Below are positions 1 through 8,595 of a stretch of 28,222 nucleotides of DNA, piece after piece. The translations under genes and the position numbers were made by a program. This DNA comes from Prevotellaceae bacterium (GTDB lineage: Bacteria; Bacteroidota; Bacteroidia; Bacteroidales; Paludibacteraceae). Location: positions 1 to 28,222 of the forward strand of contig JAISXJ010000191.1 of the NCBI GenBank assembly GCA_031270565.1, written 5' to 3'. A model generated the notes under the pieces. The model was not told the origin of the DNA and made no database searches. It saw only the letters and a list, made by a program, of their open reading frames with translations. The number at the start of each line of letters is the position of its first letter. Within the stretch, counting starts at the first letter, position 1.

Positions 1-32
1 GGAACAGAATAAATGACAACTATAAATTAAAA

Positions 33-155
33 ATGATGAAAAAAGTACTCGTAGTCATTCCTACCCATAACGGGACCCCCTGGATAGAAAAATGTATTGA
101 AAGCATCATGCTGTCTACAAAACCCCCTAAAATCCGCAACCAAATAATTTGGTAG
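33..155 (+). pseudogene. Truncated glycosyltransferase family 2 N-terminus
   Basis: A 40-codon reading frame begins MMKKVLVVIPTHNGTPWIEK, which is the typical first strand and nucleotide-binding loop of a family 2 glycosyltransferase (hydrophobic strand, then IPTHNG, then W-I-x-K-C-I-x-S-I). The resemblance stops at about residue 32, after which the frame reads through a junction at about 126-130 into unrelated sequence and ends at TAG 153-155. No later part of the enzyme occurs in the window, so it is a dead fragment. The junction sequence (aaatccgcaacca) recurs at 27991, where another gene is cut off in the same way. The start may be the ATG at 33 or 36. Confidence 0.6.
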
Positions 156-215
156 TTTCGTCGAAATTACAGGAATATTTCGGGAAATTAGTGAGATTTC
201 TATCTGATTCGGCAC

Positions 216-238
216 GAACATGAATCCATATCATGTTC
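216..238. repeat. Small inverted repeat (8-base arms)
   Basis: The arms gaacatga and tcatgttc are separated by 7 bases. It lies in the gene-poor left edge. It could be a weak hairpin or a protein site, but nothing nearby decides this. Confidence 0.4.
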
Positions 239-499
239 TCACGGAACACGTAGCAAAAAAACATTCTATCCCACCCTTCAGCGGTTGTGTCGTGTTTGTT
301 CCGTTACACTCCATTCACCACCACACATTTATTGACCCAAGTAAGAGTAGTGTCTTTCGTTCGTTCGTTCATCCCGTTTAGTTTTGCAGACAGCACTACA
401 TTCACTCATTCAAGACGCTACACATGTGCTTTATCCCCACAAAAACAAGAGACTGTCTCAAAAGGCAGCATTCTTATTTTTATTTTAGGCGGCAATTTG

Positions 500-553
500 C
501 ACCATTAACCCGTTCTACAAAAAGTATACTTTTTATAGAACGGGTTAATGGTG
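500..553. repeat. 54-base near-perfect palindrome
   Basis: The sequence from 500 to 553 is its own reverse complement apart from one pair (C518 against A535). The two 27-base halves meet without a spacer at aaagtatacttt. Arms this long with no loop are far beyond a usual terminator or a short repressor site. The centre is A+T-rich and the arms carry cattaacccgttcta. Possible roles are a joined pair of element ends, a folded transfer or replication site, or a large operator; none can be chosen from the sequence alone. Confidence 0.85.
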
Positions 554-725
554 TCAAAATTGGGTTGTTCTTATTTTCATGTAGAAATGAGAACACAAAC
601 AAATAGTACTTGGAGATAGTGCTACAAGTATACAGGCAATAATGATTCCTTGAAAAGGATTATGAAGCAAAGCATCCTAACTTTGACATCGTGTTTAAAC
701 CTAACAGTTTTGACAAGTGCGCCAA

Positions 726-1064
726 TCAACGATTCACTTCGTGTTCTATGGCCTGTTTTACAAAATTGTTCAGGCTTTGGCCGCGTTTTTTTGCAGTCTC
801 CGATGCTTTGAAATGTAAATCCATGCTTATACGGACGTTAAATGTGCCCAAATTGGGTTTTTGTGGGTGCATGCCGTCTTGTTGGCAATCGTACAGGTAT
901 TCATCTACAAATTGTTTGAAATCGGTTTCCAGTTCGTTAAGAGTACTCCCTTCATAGATATAGGCGCCTTTTATGCCTAAAAGCCGTCCGTACAGCATCT
1001 TGTTGCCAAGGTCATATTCAATGCTTCCATAATAGCCTTTGTATGTTAATACATTGTTATTCAT
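726..1064 (-). CDS. hicB: HicB-like antitoxin
   Basis: This 112-residue protein has the two-part plan of HicB antitoxins. An N-terminal degenerate RNase H-like fold (residues 1-70, with the strand YKGYYGSIEYD and the stretch ADFKQFV-like ETDFKQFVDEYL) is followed by a C-terminal ribbon-helix-helix segment (about 75-112, NVRISMDLHFKASETAKKRG then SLNNFVKQAIEH). HicB proteins bind and neutralise the HicA mRNA interferase and repress their own operon. It lies 4 bases after hicA on the same strand, the common toxin-first order. The operator candidate at 1371-1391 fits autoregulation by this protein. The length is normal and the frame is intact. Confidence 0.85.
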   Translation of the reverse strand: MNNNVLTYKGYYGSIEYDLGNKMLYGRLLGIKGAYIYEGSTLNELETDFKQFVDEYLYDCQQDGMHPQKPNLGTFNVRISMDLHFKASETAKKRGQSLNNFVKQAIEHEVNR

Positions 1065-1068
1065 TTTG

Positions 1069-1341
1069 TTATTCCTGTGTTGTTATTAAATTACATTCTT
1101 CCAAATTGCTTTTTATTATCTCCAATACATAAGGTTTCAGGATATTTTCCGGATGTGGTTTGTGAAATTTCACAACATTCAACGGGTAATTATCATTCCT
1201 GAACTTCACACGCGAGCCGCTTGTTTTTCCTGTCTTTACTTCATAAAAGCCCAGGGAATTTAACAGTCTGACAACTTCTTCGAACGTAAAATCCTTTGGC
1301 AGACTTAAAAAGCGGAGTAGTAATTTTTCGTTTCTGCTCAT
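1069..1341 (-). CDS. hicA: HicA-like mRNA interferase toxin
   Basis: This 90-residue protein matches HicA (YcfA-like) toxins, which fold like a double-stranded RNA-binding domain and cut mRNA in the ribosome-bound or free state. The visible marks are FEEVVRLLNSLGFYEV near residues 20-35, the basic G-S-R-V-K-F strand and then the histidine segment FHKPHPEN near 59-66. The histidine in the H-K-P-H-P segment sits where the catalytic His of the family lies. The ATG at 1341 follows a Bacteroides-type promoter by only 4 bases, so the message is probably nearly leaderless. It forms an operon with hicB. Confidence 0.85.
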   Translation of the reverse strand: MSRNEKLLLRFLSLPKDFTFEEVVRLLNSLGFYEVKTGKTSGSRVKFRNDNYPLNVVKFHKPHPENILKPYVLEIIKSNLEECNLITTQE

Positions 1342-1345
1342 GCCA

Positions 1346-1377
1346 CAAAGGTAATAATTTAATTCAATATTTGCAAC
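1346..1377 (-). promoter_or_regulatory. hicAB promoter
   Basis: On the minus strand the -7 box TACCTTTG (1346-1353) matches TAnnTTTG exactly. The -33 region GTTG (1374-1377) is one base off TTTG, with 20 bases between them. The -7 box ends 4 bases before the hicA ATG. Confidence 0.65.
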
Positions 1378-1391
1378 TAAAATAGTTGCAA
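1371..1391. promoter_or_regulatory. Probable HicB operator
   Basis: This is a perfect inverted repeat with 9-base arms (ttgcaacta / tagttgcaa) and a 3-base spacer. It covers the -33 element of the hicAB promoter, where a bound ribbon-helix-helix repressor would block RNA polymerase. Binding by HicB is inferred. Confidence 0.6.
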
Positions 1392-1640
1392 TTTTCTCAA
1401 ATCATTTAATTTCTTGAAAACAAGCGCTATCGTCCACCGGTATTTGTAGATCAGGGCAACCTCCTCCGCTGTTATCTCCCAATTATTAGTGATAAAATGA
1501 TAAATTCGCCCTTTCTCGTCCCGATAAGTTACCCGGCGTAGGCAAAGCGGTTTGACTTCTATCCCGTCTTTGTATGTCAAACGGATATGTTCTTCTGGCT
1601 GTTTTATTGTCTGCCTGCTCCTTAGGCGGGCATTCGTAGA
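1377..1640 (-). pseudogene. IS4-type transposase remnant (C-terminal part)
   Basis: On the minus strand the frame reads LRSRQTIKQPEEHIRL, then KPLCLRRVTYRDEKGR, then ITNNWEITAEEVALIYKYRW, then VFKKLN. This is the C-terminal region of IS4-family DDE transposases: the strand before the last acidic residue, the TNN motif and the Y-(2)-R-W box, in which the usual E-x(6)-K signature (I-E-L-V-F-K-K-L-K) has become IALVFKKLN. The catalytic glutamate is therefore replaced by alanine, and the frame then breaks into RKLQLF and stops. The N-terminal half is absent. The upstream limit near 1640 is approximate because the reading frame becomes uncertain. Confidence 0.7.
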
Positions 1641-2085
1641 GTGTTTCTATCACTTCCGATTTTGCATTTTTCTTCTGACGGGTAACGAAACACCGCTGTA
1701 GAGAGTTTTCTTTCTACAAGTAATATTTCCGGCAAAAAAACAAAATGGCTGTTCAAAAGATGCTCAATTTTTTTGCTGATCAAAACCCCGCTCATGAAAA
1801 TAGGGGTTTCCGGACAGACACTAATGATGAAAATATCAGACAGTAAAATACAACAAAAAGAGTTTGAAGTGTTTATAAATGCGACAGGTTCAGAAATTGA
1901 ACAGCACAGCTAAAACTCATTTCCGCAGCCAATGTAGATGCTTTTGCGCTATTGGAAAATCGAACATTCAAACATCCAAAATGCAAGCAAAGTCCGTTCT
2001 ACTAACGGTTTATGGCTGCATTGTTTTGGAAAACCGACTATCGCTTTGCTTGCTTTTGCTGTTTGACCCATGATTCGCATAATTA
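1641..2085. other. Intergenic stretch downstream of the methylase-helicase
   Basis: No gene is visible. It contains a 7-base stem (aaacccc at 1783-1789, ggggttt at 1803-1809) and a 10-base inverted repeat (gcaagcaaag at 1983-1992, ctttgcttgc at 2044-2053) with a 51-base gap. Either could end transcription of the long minus-strand operon, but neither is followed by a clear T tract on that strand. Confidence 0.4.
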
Positions 2086-5000
2086 TTACATTTTTACACC
2101 CTGCCGTGTATCCTTGTTAAAACTCATTTCCATAATGCTTTCCTGCCCACCACCGATTGTGCTGCTGATGCGTTTGTCAAGTTCGGCAAACCGCACCTGT
2201 GCATCTGTCAGTTTATCCTTATTAGGAAAGTCACAGTTAATTTTTTTCAGGTCGTCAATCTTCCTTTGAAGTGCGGCGTTTTTTTCCGTGTATTGCGGTA
2301 TCAATGACTTTTCAATACGCTCAAGCGTATGAACAGGATATTTACCGGCTATTTCTGCCGTTCGCGCAACAAACCCTTTGTTGTGCTGATATTTCAACTG
2401 TCCTTGCACGTACATATGATTTTGATATGTTTTCTCGCCCAAAGCAGTAACTTCTTCGGCTCGCATTATGAGTTTGAAGTTGCCAAATGATCCGATTGTT
2501 TGATAGTTCACCGTATCGCGGTTTTCTTTGTCAAGAGCCTTATTGATAGCGTCGCCAAATCTCTTATAATCAGTGTAAACCTTATCGCCTATTTTCATTT
2601 CAACTATTGGTACACCGTCTTTGTTTCGGGGCATGGTTTGAAATTCTTGCATATCCTTATGAAAGTACGCAAGATTTCTGTTATTCAATTCTAACTCTTG
2701 TGAGAAACGCATTATATTGTTGTCTCTGTCAACGGCTTTTAATCTGAAAAGCCGTTCTTCCGATTTCAGTACAGATATTTCTTTTTCAAGTTTAGCCCTT
2801 TCCAAAAGGTCGTTATTACCTGAAAGGATTGCAATATATTCGCCGTAACTCATACCTGTATTCATATCCATGCCGCCCTCGTCGATAGTTCGCACGTTTG
2901 CCGTACCGTTCTTTATCTGATGTATAAAGTGTTCCTTATTCTTTACGATGTTGAAATTGTAAGTATCAAGGCTGCTTTGCGTCGCGTATATCAGAACATC
3001 CACCGTGTTATTGGCAAAGTATTTAGCAACCCTGTTGCCTTTACGTACTCCTCTGCCGTTACGTTGCAAAAAATCTTTCGGTGTCCATGGAATATTTACA
3101 TGATGTATCGCAACGCAACGTTCCTGTGCGTTGATGCCAGTGCCTAACATGTCGGTACTCCCTATCATTATCCTTATATTACCTGCATTGGCGTCTTTTT
3201 GCAATTTTTCCCGCTTTTTGTCACTTTGAAAGTCCTGAATAAAAATGATTTCTTTTTCCGGTATTCCCTTTTCGACAAGTTTCTGTTTAATGTCGTTATA
3301 GACGGAAAAGTTGTCATCGGAATGATGTACGCCCATATCACTGAAAATAAACTGCGAGCCTTTCTGTTCGTCGTATTTTTTATAGTAGTCAAAGGCTCGG
3401 TTTGCGACTTCTTTAGTCCGCAAACTCGAATCTTCTCCATAACGGTGTTCATCAATCAGTCGCATATCAACAGCCGCTTTTTTAGCTGTATTTGTGGCAA
3501 TTAGCATTTTTGCTGTTTGTTCGTTACTGTTTAATTTGGGACGAAAAATAATCTCACCGTTGCCCGATTTAGCAAAATCTTTAAGACGCATATACATATC
3601 GCGCTGTACCTCTGTCTGTTCTGATGTTACAAAAACCTCGTTTTTCATGGGTCGGTCTATCCCTATATCTTCGGCTGTCATGTAGTCCGTTATTTCGCTG
3701 TAAAACAACGAAAGTTCCGGCACTTTGACAAACTCCCTGAACCGTTCTTTCATAATCAGTTCGTTAGTAACTGAAAACTCTATTTCCTTTGACTTTCTGG
3801 TATAGATTGCCGCCCACGCATCGAAACATTCAATACCTTGTTTTTCAAGTGCTCGCGGTCTCATATAATCAAACAGAACATATAACTCCGTCAAACTGTT
3901 TACTATGGTAGTTCCCGACACGAAAGTAGCGCAAAGGTCTCTGCCTTTCCGTTCCTGAATGTCGCGAATAGCAAATTTCATGTTCATTGACCTGTCAGAG
4001 CCTTGCGTATTGCCGATGCCTGCAACTCGCTCGTGTCGCGTTTGGACGCGCAAATTCTTAAATTTTTGGCTCTCGTCGCAAAATATGTGGTCTATTCCCA
4101 TTGTGCGAAAATCCACAACGTTATCTTTCCGACTGTTAAGTTTGTCATTGAGAACGCCAAGTTTTACTGTCAGCGTCTTTTTCCGTTGTTCCAACGCCTT
4201 TTTAGCGCGTTTGAAATTTATTCTATCGTTATCAAGTGCGTACAAAGAACGGTCAATTTTTGTAAGTTCTTCAACTGTTACCTGTCGTTCAACCTCTAAC
4301 GACTGTGGGATGTGCATAAACTGTTCGTGCGTCATTATGATACAGTCCCAGTTATTATTTTGTATCTTATTAAAAAACTCCTCGCGGTCTTTGGGTGTAA
4401 ACTTTTTCGGGTCTGCATACAGGATTTTAGCGTCCGGATATATTTTACGGAAAGTCTGATTTATTTCTATTGTATTTGCCTTTATTCCTATGATAATCGG
4501 CTTGTTAATAATACCTAACCGTTTCATTTCGTATGCACTGCAACACATAATCATCGTTTTACCGCTGCCTACTTCATGGTCTATTATCCCGCCGTTTTGT
4601 GATTTAATGCGTAATATGGCGTCTTTTTGTGAGGCGTAAAGTTCATGAAAAGGCATTAATGACAAGTCAAATCCGGGAAAGGTTTGAAAAGAGCCGTCAA
4701 ACTGTGGCTTAACGAAACAGTTAAACCTCTCATTATACATGTTTTCAAGTTCAAGTTTTCGCTCTGCGGGTAAATTAAGCAGCCACGTGTCCCACTCGCT
4801 TTTTATCATCGCTATATTAGCGTTCATTAATTGTATTCCCTCTGTGTCGGGAACAGTTTTTTTTTCTTCGCCGCGCCCTGCCGTTTTAGTCATTTGCGGC
4901 ATCGTATCAAGCAGCGCAAAACGCACAACATCGTGCGCATTATAGTAACGGCTTGCCGACTGTACGGCATATTTTTTATGAGAATAATAGTTTACATCGC

Positions 5001-7086
5001 CCTTTACATCAAAATCATCTATAAGAGGATTATAATATACGTTTGTATCGGTTCCCAAAAGTTTGGACACAAAAATATCATAGTAAGAGACAGGTATCCA
5101 CCTTTCGCCGAAATTCAGACCTATCTCGTTAAACGGCACTTTTGCAGGAATAACAGATTGGAGCGCGTCACGCGACTGTATCAGTTCATAATCCATGTTA
5201 TTCCCCATGCAAGCTGTTACCGCCTGTCCGTACTTCTCATAGACGTTGCCCGACAAGAAAACGTCTGCCGTCTCATACTGCATTGTTACAGGGTTTTTAT
5301 AGATTTGACCTTGCAGTTCTCGCGCGATAGCGTCGGCATTTAAGCCTGTAAGTGAATGGATGTAATCCATATCAACCCTGTTAAGACGGTTTCGACAAAC
5401 ATTCAGAGCTTCCAATGCCGTATAACTTTCCTTTTCACGTCCGAACGCGACAGGCTCAACAAAGATGTCGGCTTTCGTTACTTTACCGTCTGTAATATAT
5501 TCAAGACCTTTCAGTTCGGTAAATGACGGCTCAAGTTTGAAAAAGTTACTTACCTCAATCAATGAGGGTTGTTGTTCCCTGCCGAAATACGGCGACTGAA
5601 TAAAAGCATCATACGAACGGTTAAGTTCAGTGCGTTTTTCGGGATTTTCTTTTAAATGCTGATTTTCAAAGTTTTTAAGATCAAAATAAGCATCGCGCAA
5701 ATAGACGTAATCAATTAAAAGTTGCCGTATTGCATCGTCCTGTTCGGTAATAATTTCAGCCGTTTTACCGTCAATGGCTTTGCCTATCTCGTTACCGTTC
5801 AACTGATAACTGCCCTCAATATGATAAATGTCGTTGGTGTAATCAAATTTTACAGGCTTTTGTTTTTGTTCTACCGGTTTCTGATAAATATTAAAATTGT
5901 CAAACAGTGACAACTGTACAGGTCGGCCGGCGGGAATGACGACAGGGATATTATAAGCGGTAAATAGTTTTCTATCAATGTTTTGTCGCATATCAGAGGA
6001 GAGAATGTCTTGCATGTCACGCGCTATTCCGGTTACGCCGCCGCTATGTGTATAACGCACATCCGGTTTTCCGTACATGTCGGTATCAATACGGTTTTCG
6101 GTGGCAACAGTATGTTGTGTCAACTGTTGGTGATAGTAAGCATTAAGATATAAGCCGTCTCCTCTTACATCGTCCACACGGATAAATTTTTCTTCATCTG
6201 CAGACAACGGTGTGTTTGCTGTTCTGCGGTCGTCTCGCTGTAATATTATCAAGTCAGATTGTACTTTTGTACTGTCAAAGAGATTTTCTGGCAGTCTGAC
6301 CGCGCTTATCAGTTTGGCGCGGGATAAAAAATGTTGGCGAAAATATTCATTACCTGGTGCATCCATTACCCCTGTAGAAGTAATAAAGGAAAGAATACCG
6401 CCGTCTCGCAACATATCAAGTCCTTTTTCAAAAAAGTATGTATGAATAGCGTTTGTGGAATGTTGCAAAAATGGGTTTGATGAGTTACGATATGCAGCAT
6501 CATAGACTTTCAGATTACCGAACGGAATATTTGAGGCTACGAGATTGTAAGTACCGTTCTGATTTGCGGGAACAGTTTCAAAACCTGCGGCAATAACTTT
6601 GCTATCGAGGTACAATGCTTTCAAGATACGTGCGGTAAGCATGTCTTTTTCGATAAGCGTATATTGTTCCCCTTTGATTGTTGTAAAAGCCCCCAATCCT
6701 GCGGACGGGTCTAACACGTATTGGAACGTCAGGTTGTTTCGTGCAAAGGCTCTATCCAGAGACGCGATGACCTCATTCGGTGTATAAAATGACGTTAATA
6801 CACTTTCTTTCAGAGAATTGATATAATCGGTGTACCGTTCCGGCGCGTTTTCGCGGATTACGTCATGCAGCCGTTGGACTAACGGTATAAGATGCTGTTC
6901 CGACTGCGCGAACTCCTGCGGTCGCGCGGGGTCGAGCAAGATACATTTCAAGTCGCCAAAGCCTGCGTACTGTCTCAAGACCTGTTGCTGTTCCGGTGTC
7001 GGTTTCTCGCCGTTGAAAACGTCAAGTTTCAATATCACTTCGATAGCGTCAATGTTCGCTGTTAATTTTTCCCTTATAGATGCCAT
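2086..7086 (-). CDS. DNA methylase-helicase fusion of mobile elements
   Basis: This 1666-residue protein joins an N6-adenine methyltransferase-like domain to a superfamily 2 helicase. The SAM-binding motif DPSAGLGAF lies at 126-134, and the catalytic-type motif is SNIPFG at 185-190 in place of the textbook NPPF/Y. The helicase part has Walker A HEVGSGKTM near 840, a DEAH-box equivalent DESQKFKN near 1004, SGTT near 1075, motif V GTGINAQERC near 1317 and motif VI QRNGRGVRKG near 1343. A mostly helical tail follows. Proteins of this build are carried by Bacteroidetes conjugative elements and resemble the DarB-like antirestriction proteins of phage P1; protection or processing of incoming DNA is inferred. 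It is the last gene of the operon and appears intact. Confidence 0.85.
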   Translation of the reverse strand: MASIREKLTANIDAIEVILKLDVFNGEKPTPEQQQVLRQYAGFGDLKCILLDPARPQEFAQSEQHLIPLVQRLHDVIRENAPERYTDYINSLKESVLTSFYTPNEVIASLDRAFARNNLTFQYVLDPSAGLGAFTTIKGEQYTLIEKDMLTARILKALYLDSKVIAAGFETVPANQNGTYNLVASNIPFGNLKVYDAAYRNSSNPFLQHSTNAIHTYFFEKGLDMLRDGGILSFITSTGVMDAPGNEYFRQHFLSRAKLISAVRLPENLFDSTKVQSDLIILQRDDRRTANTPLSADEEKFIRVDDVRGDGLYLNAYYHQQLTQHTVATENRIDTDMYGKPDVRYTHSGGVTGIARDMQDILSSDMRQNIDRKLFTAYNIPVVIPAGRPVQLSLFDNFNIYQKPVEQKQKPVKFDYTNDIYHIEGSYQLNGNEIGKAIDGKTAEIITEQDDAIRQLLIDYVYLRDAYFDLKNFENQHLKENPEKRTELNRSYDAFIQSPYFGREQQPSLIEVSNFFKLEPSFTELKGLEYITDGKVTKADIFVEPVAFGREKESYTALEALNVCRNRLNRVDMDYIHSLTGLNADAIARELQGQIYKNPVTMQYETADVFLSGNVYEKYGQAVTACMGNNMDYELIQSRDALQSVIPAKVPFNEIGLNFGERWIPVSYYDIFVSKLLGTDTNVYYNPLIDDFDVKGDVNYYSHKKYAVQSASRYYNAHDVVRFALLDTMPQMTKTAGRGEEKKTVPDTEGIQLMNANIAMIKSEWDTWLLNLPAERKLELENMYNERFNCFVKPQFDGSFQTFPGFDLSLMPFHELYASQKDAILRIKSQNGGIIDHEVGSGKTMIMCCSAYEMKRLGIINKPIIIGIKANTIEINQTFRKIYPDAKILYADPKKFTPKDREEFFNKIQNNNWDCIIMTHEQFMHIPQSLEVERQVTVEELTKIDRSLYALDNDRINFKRAKKALEQRKKTLTVKLGVLNDKLNSRKDNVVDFRTMGIDHIFCDESQKFKNLRVQTRHERVAGIGNTQGSDRSMNMKFAIRDIQERKGRDLCATFVSGTTIVNSLTELYVLFDYMRPRALEKQGIECFDAWAAIYTRKSKEIEFSVTNELIMKERFREFVKVPELSLFYSEITDYMTAEDIGIDRPMKNEVFVTSEQTEVQRDMYMRLKDFAKSGNGEIIFRPKLNSNEQTAKMLIATNTAKKAAVDMRLIDEHRYGEDSSLRTKEVANRAFDYYKKYDEQKGSQFIFSDMGVHHSDDNFSVYNDIKQKLVEKGIPEKEIIFIQDFQSDKKREKLQKDANAGNIRIMIGSTDMLGTGINAQERCVAIHHVNIPWTPKDFLQRNGRGVRKGNRVAKYFANNTVDVLIYATQSSLDTYNFNIVKNKEHFIHQIKNGTANVRTIDEGGMDMNTGMSYGEYIAILSGNNDLLERAKLEKEISVLKSEERLFRLKAVDRDNNIMRFSQELELNNRNLAYFHKDMQEFQTMPRNKDGVPIVEMKIGDKVYTDYKRFGDAINKALDKENRDTVNYQTIGSFGNFKLIMRAEEVTALGEKTYQNHMYVQGQLKYQHNKGFVARTAEIAGKYPVHTLERIEKSLIPQYTEKNAALQRKIDDLKKINCDFPNKDKLTDAQVRFAELDKRISSTIGGGQESIMEMSFNKDTRQGVKM

Positions 7087-7149
7087 ACTGCATATTCAGA
7101 ATTATTATACGGCTACTGTTATTTCAAATTTTCATGCCCTTTTTATAAG

Positions 7150-7602
7150 TTAAAAATACTGTTCTGATAGTTGTTGACGGTCTTTGTACTGTTCAAAGAA
7201 CGGTGCAAGTTCCGCGACAAGTAGATACTCTCGCGGGTCGCCTTCAATTTCTGTTCCATAACGTTGAAAAATTTCTTTAACGGTTTGGTTTCGGTAGATT
7301 TCACACGCTTCGTCGTTGTTCATCTCGAACCCTGTTGCGTTAATACACGCTTCTATCAGGTACGTGATAGGGGAAAATTCAAGTCCTGCGTATAAGGCGT
7401 CCATTGCAGCCTGTTCGCACTCTAATGGACTTTCATTGTTGTATGCGGCTGTGCGGTACGCATTTTGAGCCTTTCCCGCCCGCAAAACAATGACATCAAC
7501 AGCTTCGTCCTTATCTTCTAACATATAAGGGTGGTAATTCTGCAAGTAACTGAAAATTAACTGTTGATAATTGTCTGATGGGGTTAATTTCTCGTGTGCC
7601 AT
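7150..7602 (-). CDS. DUF1896-like protein
   Basis: This soluble, mainly helical, acidic protein of 150 residues begins MAHEKLTPSDNYQQLIFSYL. The pattern of a short N-terminal helix, R-A-x-x-A-x-x-A-Y near 50 and a central helix ECEQAAMDALYAGLEFS resembles DUF1896, a family found in Bacteroidetes mobile elements with no known function. An open frame continues upstream to 7659, but that start would overlap the preceding gene, and the extra residues (MLKHSFIHNE) do not look conserved, so the ATG at 7602 is preferred. The last residues are LSEQYF. Confidence 0.6.
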   Translation of the reverse strand: MAHEKLTPSDNYQQLIFSYLQNYHPYMLEDKDEAVDVIVLRAGKAQNAYRTAAYNNESPLECEQAAMDALYAGLEFSPITYLIEACINATGFEMNNDEACEIYRNQTVKEIFQRYGTEIEGDPREYLLVAELAPFFEQYKDRQQLSEQYF

Positions 7603-7633
7603 ATTGCTATATATTAAGTAGTTAAAAATTTCG

Positions 7634-7834
7634 TTATGGATAAAAGAGTGCTTTAACATCAGCTACATAAGTGCCTAACTCTTTTATTCTGTCAAGATAT
7701 GCGGCAAGTTTTTCATCTTCGTCTTTCTCGCCGACAATATGACGTTCCCAACTGTCGGGATAGTTCTTTTCCAACTGTTCAACCTGTTTGTCGGTCATGC
7801 TGTACAAATATTTCTCGATTGCATACCATTTCAT
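7634..7834 (-). CDS. Small conserved-type hypothetical protein
   Basis: This 66-residue acidic protein starts MKWYAIEKYLYSMTDKQVEQ and contains a stretch rich in D, E and K near 40-50. I do not recognise it. The ATG at 7834 is chosen over 7843 because the additional MQA adds nothing and the M-K-W start is a more usual N-terminus. Its place inside the tightly packed minus-strand operon supports it as a real gene. Confidence 0.55.
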   Translation of the reverse strand: MKWYAIEKYLYSMTDKQVEQLEKNYPDSWERHIVGEKDEDEKLAAYLDRIKELGTYVADVKALFYP

Positions 7835-7855
7835 AGCTTGCAAATTTGTATATTT

Positions 7856-8113
7856 TTATATAATCAACTTTTTGAAGTTCATAAATTCAACTACTTCACT
7901 CCGCTTGTAACGCGGTGTGCCGTAAAGCATGTACTTACTTATTACGCCGTTAGCAACAAGTTTTGACAACAGGTTGTCATTAGTTTGAAGAAATGCAATA
8001 ACCTGTTCGTGCGTCATATAGCCATCGTCCTTATCCGTGAATGTTGTTGCGACAAAGTTAAAAAACTTTGTTAAGTCGTTCAAATTCATCTGAATAAAAA
8101 CGTTCCCGTTCAT
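7856..8113 (-). CDS. Small helix-turn-helix-like protein
   Basis: This protein has 85 residues. The second half reads LSKLVANGVISKYMLYGTPR then YKRSEVVEFM, which is the turn, wing and final helix of excisionase-like or MerR-like HTH domains (the usual ending is R-Y-x-x-S-D/E-V-x-x-F/W). It may bind DNA or be a recombination directionality factor, but the first helix is not typical. Its stop overlaps nothing, and its ATG overlaps the stop of the upstream gene by 4 bases, which shows translational coupling. Confidence 0.55.
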   Translation of the reverse strand: MNGNVFIQMNLNDLTKFFNFVATTFTDKDDGYMTHEQVIAFLQTNDNLLSKLVANGVISKYMLYGTPRYKRSEVVEFMNFKKLII

Positions 8114-8595
8114 ATCATTGTGCCATAAGGATTATTAAACTCAATCACACGTTTACGTTGTTTTTCACGCTCGACACGTTCACGGATTACAGGTATCACA
8201 TCGTCGCTGTTTGCAATACCGATAAACTTAACATTCGAGTTACTCATGTCCCGCGAAAGTAATGTGATGCTCATAAGCCCAAAAGCGGCTTCGACGATAT
8301 GCTGTCGTTTTTCAAAATCGTAAATACGATACATTTCCAGATAGTTGGTTGTCTTTATGAAAACCCCACGTTTAACAATAATCTGTTCCTGTTCAATAAT
8401 ATAGGTAATGTTATACAATACTACATAACTCCACGCTATATTAGCAAGCAAGACACAGACGAGTGTTCCTAAACCGTATATCAGATAGTTACCCTGTGGC
8501 ATGAAGTAAGCGACGGCAAACAAAAGGGAAAGGGTAATGAGCCATAGAAGATTAGTCATCAGCCAATAACGGAATGTGGGTTTTAGAATTATCAT
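8110..8595 (-). CDS. PH-domain membrane protein (YdbS/DUF304-like)
   Basis: This protein has 161 residues. Two membrane segments (about 13-33 and 38-62, the second containing LVCVLLANIAWSYVVLY) are followed by a bacterial pleckstrin-like domain with the usual strands YIIEQEQIIVKRGVFIKTTN and YRIYDFEKRQHIVEAAFGLM. Its C-terminal tail is basic. Such proteins sit in the inner membrane with the PH-like domain in the cytoplasm; no specific role is known here. It overlaps its upstream neighbour by 4 bases and its downstream neighbour by 4 bases, so the three are translationally coupled. Confidence 0.75.
   Translation of the reverse strand: MIILKPTFRYWLMTNLLWLITLSLLFAVAYFMPQGNYLIYGLGTLVCVLLANIAWSYVVLYNITYIIEQEQIIVKRGVFIKTTNYLEMYRIYDFEKRQHIVEAAFGLMSITLLSRDMSNSNVKFIGIANSDDVIPVIRERVEREKQRKRVIEFNNPYGTMI

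Larger units (their letters stand above)
156..725. other. Gene-poor stretch of mobile-element debris
   Basis: No convincing coding region is visible. The open frames here lack family resemblance and plausible composition. The stretch holds a short TTCG tandem run near 355-370, the small inverted repeat at 216-238 and the large palindrome at 500-553. It is bounded by the broken glycosyltransferase and the hicB stop codon. A plus-strand run of sense codons around 655-715 looks slightly protein-like but has in-frame stops just upstream. Confidence 0.5.

Noticed and set aside
287..606. Plus-strand open frames of 73 and 60 codons near the left edge
   Set aside because: The composition is not protein-like, there is no family resemblance and they overlap the palindrome.
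691..957. 88-codon plus-strand frame over hicB
   Set aside because: It is antisense to hicB, whose family plan is clear.
3959..5343. Long plus-strand frames (up to 170 codons) inside the methylase-helicase gene
   Set aside because: They are shadows of a well-supported minus-strand gene with recognisable motifs.
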